Shown: one piece after another, positions 1 through 6,698 of the stretch | Layout: each line of letters begins with the position of its first letter | Numbering within the stretch: the stretch's first letter is position 1 | Source of the DNA: an uncultured Clostridia bacterium | GTDB taxonomy: Bacteria; Bacillota; Clostridia; Lachnospirales; Lachnospiraceae | Assembly: GCA_946405675.1 (NCBI GenBank) | Contig: CAMJIC010000039.1 | Coordinates: forward strand, 1 to 14,678 | DNA: 14,678 nucleotides | Reading direction: 5' to 3' | Made by a program: the position numbers and the translations under genes | The notes under the pieces: model-generated | Databases searched by the model: none | Told to the model about the DNA's origin: nothing | The model's input: the letters and a program-made list of their open reading frames with translations, nothing else

Positions 1-20
1 GCCGGGGTATGAAGAAATCG
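1..20. repeat. Partial copy of palindromic intergenic repeat, cut by window edge
   Basis: The first 20 bases resemble the right arm of the repeats at 9101-9146 and 13363-13448: a GCCGG/CTGGC-like start, then GGGGTATGA as in the 13363 copy, then AGAA as in the 9101 copy. The left half would lie outside the window. Identification rests on a short match, so confidence is moderate. Confidence 0.45.
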
Positions 21-85
21 TACGCTGAATATCCCGGCCGCTTAGTCGGAGTTAGTCGTTAGCCCGGCGAAGCGGGTTTTGGATG

Positions 86-140
86 AAGGAGGGGGCACAC
101 CCACAGGCCGGCCCGCTGGCGGGGGTGTGACCTGTAACAG
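86..140 (+). repeat. Palindromic intergenic repeat, copy A
   Basis: The arms CACACCC (96-102) and GGGTGTG (123-129) are complementary and flank the palindromic core GGCCGGCC (106-113). The segment CACACCCACA-GCCGGCCCGC closely matches the reverse complement of the copy at 4078-4144, and the right arm ending in TGTAACAG matches the copy at 13363-13448. It lies just upstream of the rpmE promoter. The transcript would fold into a stable hairpin, but no T-tract follows, so a simple intrinsic terminator is not supported. Confidence 0.65.
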
Positions 141-177
141 TTCCTGATTCATGGCCCTGGGGCTGTCAAAATAGTCC

Positions 178-206
178 TTGCAAGGCAGAGGCCAGCGTGC
201 TATAAT
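178..206 (+). promoter_or_regulatory. Sigma-A-type promoter for rpmE
   Basis: TTGCAA (178-183) and a perfect TATAAT (201-206) are separated by exactly 17 bp. Transcription would start near position 213, giving a leader of about 160 nt before rpmE. This is one of the two best promoter matches in the window. Confidence 0.8.
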
Positions 207-212
207 CCCCTT

Positions 213-375
213 GCTGTGTCCGGGAGCCCGAACGCAATCCCGCTTAAGGTGGCGGGACCGGCGCACAGAGAACCGCATGGACTTGCGGGGGTTGCCCGGA
301 TGGTCCGGGAAGCGACGCCTTCGCCTCACACGAAGCGCGTAAGCAGTTCACATTCCAACGAGAGAGGTGATAATC
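213..375 (+). promoter_or_regulatory. Structured 5' leader of rpmE, possible r-protein autoregulatory leader
   Basis: Between the promoter and the rpmE start lie about 160 nt of GC-rich sequence with three local hairpins. They are TCCCGC/GCGGGA near 239-258; CCCGGA/TCCGGG with a 3-nt loop near 295-310; and ACGC-CTTCG (315-323) pairing with CGAAG-c-GCGT (331-340) with one bulged base. A long structured leader is more than a short r-protein mRNA needs. Structured L31 leaders are known in several bacterial groups, so autoregulation by L31 is a reasonable inference. I cannot match this leader to a specific known family. Confidence 0.4.
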
Positions 376-582
376 ATGAGAGAAGGAATCCATCCAAAAT
401 ATTATCAGGCAAAGGTAACCTGCAACTGTGGGAATACATTTACGACCGGTTCCACAAAGCCGGAGATCCACGTTGAGATCTGCTCTGCATGCCACCAGTT
501 CTATACCGGCCAGCAGAAGGCAGCTCAGGTTCGCGGCCGTATCGATAAGTTCAACAGAAAGTACGGTCTTAGCCAGAATTGA
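376..582 (+). CDS. rpmE: 50S ribosomal protein L31, zinc-binding form
   Basis: This is a 68-residue protein of the large ribosomal subunit, located at the central protuberance and intersubunit bridge. It starts MREGIHPKYY and carries the L31 zinc ligands as C16-x-C18 and C36-x-x-C39, so it is the zinc-containing (C+) paralogue rather than the zinc-free ytiA/rpmE2 type. The HQFYTG motif (40-45) is family-typical, and the length is normal. The ATG at 376 is chosen because it aligns with the usual MK/MR-x-G-I-H-P start and has AGAGAGG (361-367) upstream. An in-frame GTG at 367 sits inside that ribosome binding site. It has its own promoter upstream and a terminator downstream, so it is probably monocistronic. 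Confidence 0.97.
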   Translation: MREGIHPKYYQAKVTCNCGNTFTTGSTKPEIHVEICSACHQFYTGQQKAAQVRGRIDKFNRKYGLSQN

Positions 583-606
583 TCAGGATAAGGCAAGGAG
601 GGGTGA

Positions 607-631
607 GGCTGAAGGGTCTCAGCCCTTTTTC
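607..631 (+). terminator. Rho-independent terminator after rpmE
   Basis: GGCTGA (607-612) and TCAGCC (619-624) are perfect inverted repeats with a 6-nt loop, followed by a CTTTTTCTT tract (625-633). The position, 24 bp after the rpmE stop, fits. Confidence 0.8.
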
Positions 632-707
632 TTATCATGGCAGGAACCATCACCATGGCAGGAGCAAGTCACTGTTTCACGGCCAGTCTGAGATCAGAAC
701 CTGACTT

Positions 708-736
708 GGCTGCGGCGACTGACAACAACGCAGCAG
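708..736. repeat. Short intergenic hairpin repeat, copy 1
   Basis: GGCTGCGGCGACTGAC (708-723) is identical to 7630-7645, and ACGCAGCAG (728-736) recurs at 7679-7687. GCTGCG (709-714) can pair with CGCAGC (729-734), so both loci make the same 6-bp stem, with a 14-nt loop here and a 43-nt loop at the second site. Confidence 0.5.
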
Positions 737-862
737 ATGAATTCAAGATGATGTTATTCATGCAAAAGTCATTGAGACGGGACACTGGACGTGTCTTGGA
801 AACTGCTTCGTGCATGAGCGGTGGTCAGATCGAGTTTCCGTGCCTGATACAGAGGTAAAGTT

Positions 863-1990
863 ATGAAGTATTCCAATATCGGCGGACAGGCGGTCATGGA
901 AGGCGTCATGATGCGCAACGCTGAGAAGTGGGCGGTTGCCGTGCGCACCGCCGACAGACAGATCACCGTGAAAACCGGTGAATACCGTGGGGTGATCCCA
1001 TGGAAGGGGGTCAATAAGATCCCGATTCTGCGCGGCGTATGCAGCTTCATCGATTCCCTTTACCTGGGGATGAAGACGTTGATGTTCTCCGCTGACTTGT
1101 TTGCGGAAGAATCGGAAAAGGAGCTTGAAGAGCGCCTGGCGGACGAAAAGAAAAAAGCGGAAAAGAAGGCGGAAAAACTTCGCAGCGCAGGAAAAGAGCA
1201 GCAGGCGCAGGAGCTGCTGGAAAAGACGGAGAAGAACGCGGCTAAGGAGCGGGAGAAATTGAAGGAACGGGAAGATTCCGGGAACGGTAAGTCTTCCGAT
1301 TCCAATAATTCCGTGCTGCTGACATTTACCCTGATCTTCTCACTGGCGGTGTCCATCGCGTTGTTCATGATGCTGCCGTACTTTCTGTCAAGAGCGCTCA
1401 GGCTGGTCACCAGCTCGGAATCCCTGATCTCTGTGTGCGAGGCGGTCCTCAGGATGGCTATCTTCTTTGGATACCTGCTCCTGATCTCCCGTATGAAGGA
1501 TATCCAGAGAACCTTCATGTACCATGGCGCGGAGCATAAGTGCATCAACTGCATTGAACACGGCCTTGCGCTGAATGTCGAAAATGTCCGCAAGAGCTCC
1601 CGCCAGCATAAGCGGTGCGGGACCAGCTTCCTGCTGATCGTCATGGTCGTGAGCGTGATCTTCTTTTTCTTCATCCGGACAAGCAACCCTGGTCTGAGGA
1701 TCGTGATCCGGATCCTGCTGATCCCGGTGATCGCAGGCGTATCATTTGAATTCATCCGTCTTGCGGGAAGGTCGGACAATAAGTGCGTCAATTTCCTGAG
1801 TAAGCCCGGGATGCTCTTGCAAAGACTCACGACCCGGGAACCTGATGACGACCAGATCGAAGTCGGGATCGCATCGGTTGAAGCCGTATTCAACTGGAAA
1901 AAATACCTGAACGAGAACTTCGGGGCAAGCTATGAGCTGACTGAGGCGGACGAGCCGCGCCCGAGTGATGATCTTTATACGATTCGATAA
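863..1990 (+). CDS. yqhQ: DUF1385 family membrane protein (YqhQ-like)
   Basis: This is a 375-residue integral membrane protein of unknown biochemical function. The N-terminus has the DUF1385 signature GGQAVMEGVMMRN (7-19). The family motifs YHGAEHKCINC (220-230) and RCGTSF (251-256) follow. Membrane segments are likely at about 151-176, 188-210, 255-272 and 278-300. Residues about 80-148 are an unusually charged Lys/Glu/Arg-rich stretch that should form a coiled coil and ends in a Ser/Asn linker. Family members such as B. subtilis YqhQ are shorter, so this looks like an insertion between the N-terminal domain and the first membrane segment. The start is supported by AGAGGT (852-857). The gene ends 6 nt before prmC, in the common Clostridia order rpmE-DUF1385-prmC-prfA. 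The symbol follows the B. subtilis homologue. Confidence 0.9.
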   Translation: MKYSNIGGQAVMEGVMMRNAEKWAVAVRTADRQITVKTGEYRGVIPWKGVNKIPILRGVCSFIDSLYLGMKTLMFSADLFAEESEKELEERLADEKKKAEKKAEKLRSAGKEQQAQELLEKTEKNAAKEREKLKEREDSGNGKSSDSNNSVLLTFTLIFSLAVSIALFMMLPYFLSRALRLVTSSESLISVCEAVLRMAIFFGYLLLISRMKDIQRTFMYHGAEHKCINCIEHGLALNVENVRKSSRQHKRCGTSFLLIVMVVSVIFFFFIRTSNPGLRIVIRILLIPVIAGVSFEFIRLAGRSDNKCVNFLSKPGMLLQRLTTREPDDDQIEVGIASVEAVFNWKKYLNENFGASYELTEADEPRPSDDLYTIR

Positions 1991-1996
1991 AAACAT

Positions 1997-2830
1997 ATGA
2001 CGATCAATGAAGCAGTACAGAAAGCGAAGAAGTGTCTGGAGGGGGCAGGTGTGCCCGATTATCCGACTGACGCCCTGTTACTGCTTCAGTCATTTTGCGG
2101 GGTGAGCCGCGCAAGGTTCTACGCCTGTGGGGATGAGGAATTGTCGGACGCGGAAGAGTATCTGGAGAAGGTGCGGATGCGCGCCGCCCGGATCCCCCTG
2201 CAGCAGATCACCGGCGAGCAGTATTTCTGCGGCCTGAGGTTCCTGGTCACAAAGGATGTGCTGTGCCCGAGGAGCGAGACGGAGCTTCTTGTGGAGGAAG
2301 CCCTTGCGCATCTTGGCGAAGGAGCGCATTTCCTCGACCTGTGCACCGGATCCGGCTGTATCGCGGTAAGCCTTCTGCGCCTTGGGCGTAATCTTTGGGG
2401 CACGGCGGCCGACCTGTCGGAAGCTGCACTTGCGGTCGCTGCGGAAAATACTGCAATAAACGGCGTGTCCGGCCGGCTGGAGCTTCTGCAGGGCGACCTG
2501 TTCGACGCGGTTTCCGGCACATTTGACATGATCGTGTCGAATCCGCCTTATATCGCGTCAGACGTGATTCCTTCCCTGATGGAAGAGGTGCGCGACCATG
2601 AGCCGCTCATGGCCCTCGACGGCGGTCCGGACGGGCTCGATTTTTACCGCAGGATCCTTAGGGGGGCGAAGGACTACCTGAAGGACAAGGGCTGCCTGAT
2701 CGTAGAGATCGGAGCGGATCAGGGGGAAGCTGTCAAATCGATGTTTGACGATTATGGATATGAATCGGTCTGGGTAAGAAAGGACCTGGCAGGACTTGAC
2801 CGGATCGTACTGGGACAAAAGGGTGTCTGA
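1997..2830 (+). CDS. prmC: Peptide chain release factor N5-glutamine methyltransferase
   Basis: This cytoplasmic 277-residue enzyme uses SAM to methylate the Gln of the GGQ motif in release factors RF1/RF2, increasing termination efficiency. An N-terminal helical domain (about 1-75) is followed by a Rossmann-type methyltransferase domain. The SAM-binding motif DLCTGSG is at 114-120 and the catalytic NPPY at 182-185, with the usual PRSETE (91-96) in the linker. The length is normal. The start is 6 nt after the yqhQ-like stop and has almost no Shine-Dalgarno sequence (AT-rich ATAAAAACAT), so translation probably depends on coupling to the upstream gene. Its substrate RF1 is encoded immediately downstream. 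The 3' end lies inside the first copy of a 25-bp tandem repeat. Confidence 0.96.
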   Translation: MTINEAVQKAKKCLEGAGVPDYPTDALLLLQSFCGVSRARFYACGDEELSDAEEYLEKVRMRAARIPLQQITGEQYFCGLRFLVTKDVLCPRSETELLVEEALAHLGEGAHFLDLCTGSGCIAVSLLRLGRNLWGTAADLSEAALAVAAENTAINGVSGRLELLQGDLFDAVSGTFDMIVSNPPYIASDVIPSLMEEVRDHEPLMALDGGPDGLDFYRRILRGAKDYLKDKGCLIVEIGADQGEAVKSMFDDYGYESVWVRKDLAGLDRIVLGQKGV

Positions 2831-2867
2831 GTGTTTGGACAGAAGAGGTGTCTGAGTGTTTGAACAG
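2814..2867 (+). repeat. Tandem duplication at the prmC/prfA junction
   Basis: Two near-identical copies run GAC...TGTCTGAGTGTTTG-RACAG, at 2814-2842 and 2838-2867, with the GTG codons offset by 25 bp (2831 and 2856). Copy 1 contains the prmC stop (TGA 2828-2830) and a GTG at 2831 preceded by AAAAGGG. Copy 2 contains the real prfA GTG, preceded by AGAAGAGG (2841-2848). Both GTGs sit about 7 nt from a plausible ribosome binding site. The first GTG opens a 10-codon reading frame that ends at TGA 2861-2863, inside the prfA start. Confidence 0.8.
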
Positions 2868-3935
2868 CTGAAAGAAATCAAAGGAAGGCTGGAGGAGATT
2901 GTCTCATTGCTCTCTGAGCCGGAGTGCGCGAAGGATCCTTCGCGGCTCCAGGCATTGATGAAGGAGCAGGCGGGGCTGATTCCGGTCGCGCAGGCTTACG
3001 ATTCCTGGGAAAAGGCCGGGGAAACGATCAGGGACTGTGAGGAAATGCTCTCGGCGGAGCATGACGAGGAGATGCGTTCGATGCTGAAGGAGGAGCTGTC
3101 TTCGGCAAAGGAGGAGCTGGATGCCCTGACGAAGAAGCTCAAGATTATGCTCCTTCCTAAGGATCCCAATGATGACAGGAATGTGGTTGTCGAGATCCGT
3201 GCCGGTGTAGGCGGAGATGAGGCAGCGTTGTTTGCCGCGCAGGTTTACCGCATGTACCTTCGATACGCGGAGGCTCATGGCTGGAAGGTGGAGCTGACCA
3301 GTGTCAATGAAAATGGCATCGGCGGGTTTAAGGAGTGTGTGTTCCTGGTGAACGGACAGGGGGCCTATTCCCGCCTGAAGTATGAATCGGGCGTCCACCG
3401 CGTCCAGCGTGTCCCGGAAACGGAGAGCGGAGGACGGATCCATACCTCCGCGTGTACGGTCGCGATCATGCCCCAGGCGGAGGAGATCGATTTTGAGCTG
3501 GACCTGAGTGAATGCCATTTTGATGTGTTCCGCGCCTCGGGCAACGGAGGACAGTGCGTCAACACGACGGATTCCGCGGTGCGCCTGGTTCATGAACCCA
3601 CCGGGATCGTAGTCAGCTGCCAGGATGAGAAGAGCCAGCTGAAGAACAAGGACAAGGCGATCAAGATCCTGCGCTCGATTCTCTATCAGAAGGAGTTGAT
3701 GGAGCGGCATGACGCCGAAGCACAGGAAAGAAGGAGCCAGATCGGATCAGGAGACAGGAGTGAAAAGATCAGGACCTACAATTTCCCCCAGGGCCGGGTC
3801 ACGGACCACCGGATCAAGCTGACCCTGTATCGCATCGACCAGATCATGAACGGCGATCTCGATGAACTCATTGATCCGCTGATCGCGGCAGACCAGGCGC
3901 AGAAGCTGGCGGGTTCCGGGGAGAATGATTCCTGA
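2856..3935 (+). CDS. prfA: Peptide chain release factor 1 (RF1)
   Basis: This 359-residue class I release factor recognises UAA and UAG in the ribosomal A site and triggers peptidyl-tRNA hydrolysis. The codon-reading P-x-T element is PET (187-189) within HRVQRVPETESGGRIHTSAC. RF2 would have SPF there, so RF1 is clear. The catalytic GGQ is at 231-233 in ASGNGGQCVN, and its Gln is the PrmC target. The N-terminal coiled-coil domain (about 1-100) and the length are normal. The GTG start at 2856 gives the standard MFEQLKEI N-terminus and has AGAAGAGG 7 nt upstream. It follows prmC by 25 bp, a spacing made by the tandem duplication there. It is probably co-transcribed with yqhQ-like and prmC. Confidence 0.97.
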   Translation: MFEQLKEIKGRLEEIVSLLSEPECAKDPSRLQALMKEQAGLIPVAQAYDSWEKAGETIRDCEEMLSAEHDEEMRSMLKEELSSAKEELDALTKKLKIMLLPKDPNDDRNVVVEIRAGVGGDEAALFAAQVYRMYLRYAEAHGWKVELTSVNENGIGGFKECVFLVNGQGAYSRLKYESGVHRVQRVPETESGGRIHTSACTVAIMPQAEEIDFELDLSECHFDVFRASGNGGQCVNTTDSAVRLVHEPTGIVVSCQDEKSQLKNKDKAIKILRSILYQKELMERHDAEAQERRSQIGSGDRSEKIRTYNFPQGRVTDHRIKLTLYRIDQIMNGDLDELIDPLIAADQAQKLAGSGENDS

Positions 3936-3937
3936 GA

Positions 3938-3970
3938 GGCTCCTGGCCGGCTCCTGAGCGGCTCCTGACC
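3938..3970 (+). repeat. Three tandem 11-bp units after prfA
   Basis: GGCTCCTG occurs at 3938, 3949 and 3960 with an exact 11-bp period (consensus GGCTCCTGRSC), starting 3 nt after the prfA stop. It is probably a slippage-prone simple repeat. I see no coding role. Confidence 0.75.
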
Positions 3971-3997
3971 GGGGGTAAGGAACCGGCATGAAATAAC

Positions 3998-4022
3998 CTG
4001 CGCAGCTTCGCGCAGAATTTTC
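3998..4022 (+). terminator. Probable Rho-independent terminator after prfA
   Basis: CTGCGC (3998-4003) and GCGCAG (4010-4015) are a perfect inverted repeat with a 6-nt loop, followed by AATTTTC. The stem is short and the T-tract only four bases, so termination may be partial. Confidence 0.55.
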
Positions 4023-4077
4023 ATTCGGTTGTGCAGCTCAGAAATCATGGGCATAGCGGGCTGTATGATTGATTTTT

Positions 4078-4144
4078 GGTAACTGTTCAGAACAGCCCGA
4101 AGCACCTGCAGCTGCGGGCCGGCATGTGGGTGTGACTTGTTACC
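4078..4144 (-). repeat. Palindromic intergenic repeat, copy B (reverse orientation)
   Basis: The element is bounded by GGTAAC (4078-4083) and GTTACC (4139-4144). Its reverse complement aligns with the copy at 13363-13448: GGTAACAAGT, then CACCCACA, a CCGG core, and GTYCTGAACAGTTAC at the far end. GTAACTGTTC here is the exact inverse of GAACAGTTAC at 13439-13448. It is shorter than copy D by about 19 bp. It lies 29 bp upstream of the chosen hisC start, so the hisC transcript may carry it in its leader. Confidence 0.7.
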
Positions 4145-4173
4145 CTATTCGCAAAAGAAAGAGAGAAACAGAT

Positions 4174-5274
4174 ATGCCAAGCTGGGAAAATAATGTCAGG
4201 AAAGTGGTTCCATATACGCCCGGGGAGCAGCCGAAGATCCAGGGGCTTATCAAGCTGAATACCAATGAGAATCCATATCCGCCGTCGCCAGGCGTCCTGG
4301 AGGCGCTGTCTGCTTTGGAGGCGGATTCCATCCGCCGGTATCCGGATCCGGCATCAGGCGCGCTGACAGAAGCGATCGCTGCATACGTGGGTGTGACCCC
4401 GGACCGAGTGTTTGCCGGAGTCGGGTCAGACGATGTACTGGCGATGAGCTTCCTCACGTTCTTTGCCTCCGGCAGGCCGGTGCTGTTCCCGGATATCACC
4501 TATTCCTTCTATGATGTCTGGGCAGATTTGTTCCGCATCCCCTATGAGACACAGAAGCTGGATGCGGACTTCGGGATCGTGAATCGGGACTACTTCAAGG
4601 AAAACGGCGGGGTCATTTTCCCGAATCCGAATGCGCCCACCGGAGTGCTGAAGGGGCTGGAAGGGATCCGGGAGATCCTGGACCACAACCGGCATGTCGT
4701 GGTGATCGTGGATGAGGCTTACATCGATTTTGCCCAGGATGCGGAGCTTGTCCGGGAGGGGAGCGGGATTCCCGCTTCCAGCGCGCTGAACCTGATCGAC
4801 TCCTACGAGAACCTTTTGGTGGTGCAGACCTGCTCCAAATCAAGGTCCATGGCCGGGATGCGGATCGGATACGCGGTGGGCTCAAAGAAGCTGATCTCCT
4901 ACCTGAATGACGCGAAGTATTCCTTTAATTCCTATACGATGAATCAAGCGGCGATCGCAGCCGGCTGCGCTGCATTCAGGGACGATGCCTGGTTCCGGGA
5001 GTGCACGGCTAAAATCATCCGCACGCGCGAAAGGGTCAAGAAAGAACTGTCTGCGCTGGGCTTTACCTTCCCGGATTCGAAGGCGAATTTCCTGTTTGTG
5101 ACGCACCCGGTTCTTCCGGCCAGGGAGCTGTTCGCGAGGCTTCGCCGGAGCAATATCCTCGTGCGCTATTTTGACAGGCCGGGGATCGATAACTATCTGC
5201 GTGTCACCATCGGAACCGATGACGAGATGGATGCGCTGATTTCATTTTTGAAAAGAGAGGTTGAAGCTTTATGA
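4174..5274 (+). CDS. hisC: Histidinol-phosphate aminotransferase (PLP-dependent, fold type I)
   Basis: This 366-residue cytoplasmic enzyme is predicted to convert imidazole-acetol phosphate to L-histidinol phosphate using glutamate, in histidine biosynthesis. It shows LNTNENPYPPSPG (28-40), the substrate/PLP motif FPNPNAPTG (149-157), the VDEAYIDF motif around the PLP-pyridine Asp (about 179-186), and the Schiff-base lysine K222 in QTCSKSRSMAGMRIGY. The start at 4174 is chosen because it gives the family-typical MPSWENNVRKVVPY and has GAGAG upstream. An earlier in-frame ATG at 4069 would translate through a repeat element into unrelated residues. No other his genes are in the window, so it is an orphan copy. 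Paralogues of this family can act on aromatic amino acids, so substrate specificity is inferred. Its stop overlaps the next start (ATGA at 5271). Confidence 0.88.
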   Translation: MPSWENNVRKVVPYTPGEQPKIQGLIKLNTNENPYPPSPGVLEALSALEADSIRRYPDPASGALTEAIAAYVGVTPDRVFAGVGSDDVLAMSFLTFFASGRPVLFPDITYSFYDVWADLFRIPYETQKLDADFGIVNRDYFKENGGVIFPNPNAPTGVLKGLEGIREILDHNRHVVVIVDEAYIDFAQDAELVREGSGIPASSALNLIDSYENLLVVQTCSKSRSMAGMRIGYAVGSKKLISYLNDAKYSFNSYTMNQAAIAAGCAAFRDDAWFRECTAKIIRTRERVKKELSALGFTFPDSKANFLFVTHPVLPARELFARLRRSNILVRYFDRPGIDNYLRVTIGTDDEMDALISFLKREVEAL

Positions 5275-5771
5275 CAAATGCGTTGGCGCAATGGTTTGCA
5301 TCCAATCTCGGGAAGGTGATGCCCGCAGAGCTGGTGGTCTTTATCGTATCTCTGTTTCCGATCCTGGAGTGCAGGGGCGGATTGGTGGTGGCGGCTTTGC
5401 TCGGCGTAAAGCTGTGGGTGGCCGTCCCGATCTGTGTCTTTGGAAATGTGTTGCCGGTTCCCTTCATCCTGCTTCTTCTGAAAAAGTTTCTGCGCTGGAT
5501 GAAGAAGACGCCCCTTCACAGGTTTGCGGAATGGATCGAGGAGCGGGGACAGAGAAAGAGCAATGGAATGAAGTACGGAGAGTTCTGGGGGCTTCTGCTC
5601 TTTGTGGGGATCCCGCTTCCGGGAACCGGCGCATGGACCGGCTCCCTGGTTGCCACGATTCTGGATATGGACTGGAAGAAGGCGATCGTACCGATCCTCC
5701 TGGGCGTACTGATGGCAACGGTCATCATGACGGTCTTCTCTTACGCATTCCTCGCGAATGTAGTCGGGTGA
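5271..5771 (+). CDS. Small multidrug export-type membrane protein (COG2426/PF06695-like)
   Basis: This 166-residue membrane protein has about four hydrophobic segments, near 20-34, 36-72 (probably two spans or a re-entrant pair), 104-128 and 135-163. The family-type motifs FPILECRGG (29-37) and VGIPLPGTGAWTGS (112-125) each carry Pro and Gly in membrane-embedded positions. The family is named from putative small multidrug export proteins, but a transport substrate has not been established for this protein. A basic amphipathic loop lies at about 71-100. The start overlaps the hisC stop by ATGA, which indicates translational coupling, although no functional link with histidine synthesis is obvious. 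Confidence 0.82.
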   Translation: MTNALAQWFASNLGKVMPAELVVFIVSLFPILECRGGLVVAALLGVKLWVAVPICVFGNVLPVPFILLLLKKFLRWMKKTPLHRFAEWIEERGQRKSNGMKYGEFWGLLLFVGIPLPGTGAWTGSLVATILDMDWKKAIVPILLGVLMATVIMTVFSYAFLANVVG

Positions 5772-5858
5772 CGCAGGATCAGCCATTCCTTATGTATGCA
5801 GCAGGATGAGCGGGGAAATGTACATGACCGGTATATGCGGCCGGGTGAGGACGAAGCG

Positions 5859-6626
5859 ATGTATGAAACCTTTGCACGTGTCTATGATACCTTCATGGAC
5901 GAGGTGCCCTATGATGCATGGGCCGGATACCTGGTCCGGGAGCTGAAGGCCCATGGGATCGGGGGCGGCCTTGTCCTGGACCTGGGCTGCGGGACTGGGC
6001 AGATGACCAGGCGCCTTGCCCGGGCGGGCTATGACATGATCGGGGTTGACAGTTCCCCGGATATGCTGGAGATCGCGCAGGAGCGAAAGGGCGGCCTGGA
6101 TATCCTTTACCTGATGCAGGATATGAGGGAATTTGAGCTCTACGGAACCGTGCGCTGCGTCATTTCCACCTGTGACAGCCTGAACTACATGACCACGCAG
6201 GAAGACCTGGTGAAGGTCTTTCGGCTTGTTGACAATTATCTGGATCCGGGCGGCCTGTTCCTGTTTGATATGAACAGCGCAGGCTATTATGAAAAGCTGT
6301 GCGGGGATCAGACCTTTGCCGAGTCCCGGGACGAATGCAGCTTTATCTGGGAAAACAGCTATGATGCAGAGACCAGGATCAATGAATATGACCTGACCCT
6401 GTTTTTGCAGCGTGAAAACGGGATGTATGAGCGGTTCTTCGAGACGCACAGGGAACGTGCGTGGCGCACCCGGGAAGTGGAGGAGGCTTTGCGCAGCGCA
6501 GGGCTGAAGCCGGAGGGAATGGGTCCGGCTTATCAGGAGGATGCCTCTCTTTCTCAGGGGCGGAGAGACCTTGACGCGGGGACGAACCGGATCCTGTTTC
6601 GGGCCAGGGAATGTAAAAAAAACTGA
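5859..6626 (+). CDS. Class I SAM-dependent methyltransferase
   Basis: This is a 255-residue cytoplasmic methyltransferase of unknown substrate. The SAM-binding motif I is VLDLGCGTGQM (39-49), motif II ends IGVDSSPDM (61-69), and CDSLNYM (105-111) is the typical post-motif acid/aromatic loop seen in YqeM-like clostridial proteins. The start at 5859 gives MYETFARVYDTFMD, the usual N-terminus of this group, with GGTGAGG (5844-5850) 8 nt upstream. In-frame ATGs at 5796 and 5835 are alternatives but add non-conserved residues and lack a good ribosome binding site. It follows the small membrane protein gene by 87 bp and is likely in the same transcription unit. Nothing in the sequence identifies whether RNA, protein or a small molecule is methylated. 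Confidence 0.85.
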   Translation: MYETFARVYDTFMDEVPYDAWAGYLVRELKAHGIGGGLVLDLGCGTGQMTRRLARAGYDMIGVDSSPDMLEIAQERKGGLDILYLMQDMREFELYGTVRCVISTCDSLNYMTTQEDLVKVFRLVDNYLDPGGLFLFDMNSAGYYEKLCGDQTFAESRDECSFIWENSYDAETRINEYDLTLFLQRENGMYERFFETHRERAWRTREVEEALRSAGLKPEGMGPAYQEDASLSQGRRDLDAGTNRILFRARECKKN

Positions 6627-6636
6627 TTCGAGAGAG

Positions 6637-6683
6637 ATCCTTACAACCCAGGAAGGATTTGGGGCCGCGGCAAAACACGCGGC
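6637..6683 (+). other. Two small hairpins between the methyltransferase gene and dapF
   Basis: ATCCTT (6637-6642) pairs with AAGGAT (6653-6658), and GCCGCG (6664-6669) pairs with CGCGGC (6678-6683). The second ends 5 nt before the dapF ribosome binding site, so it could influence initiation. Neither hairpin is followed by a convincing T-tract. The role is inferred from position only. Confidence 0.3.
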
Positions 6684-6698
6684 GGATTGGAGATGGAT

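Larger units (their letters stand above)
583..862. other. Intergenic region between rpmE and the DUF1385 gene
   Basis: These 280 bp hold the rpmE terminator, a short direct repeat CATGGCAGGA (at about 637 and 653), and the GCTGCG/CGCAGC hairpin described separately. I see no convincing -35/-10 pair for the downstream gene and no credible small ORF with a ribosome binding site. Confidence 0.5.

Noticed and set aside
63..80. CCCG...CGGGTTTT as a terminator for a gene left of the window
   Set aside because: The stem is only 4 bp with a 6-nt loop and four Ts, and no upstream gene is visible, so it is too weak to call.
1060..1893. A Ser-rich open frame on the - strand opposite the DUF1385 gene
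   Set aside because: The Ser/Phe-rich stretch is simply the complement of the Lys/Glu-rich coiled-coil codons.
4069..4173. An upstream in-frame ATG that would extend hisC by 35 codons
   Set aside because: The extension translates an intergenic palindromic repeat. The 4174 start gives the family-typical N-terminus.
5261..5809. A 182-codon + strand frame overlapping the small membrane protein
   Set aside because: It overlaps the COG2426-type gene in another frame, lacks hydrophobic or domain structure, and has no ribosome binding site. The 5271 frame has family motifs and an ATGA junction.
5796..5858. An upstream in-frame start for the methyltransferase
   Set aside because: The added 21 residues are not family-like. 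The ATG at 5859 has a better placed GGTGAGG and the typical MYETFARVYD start.
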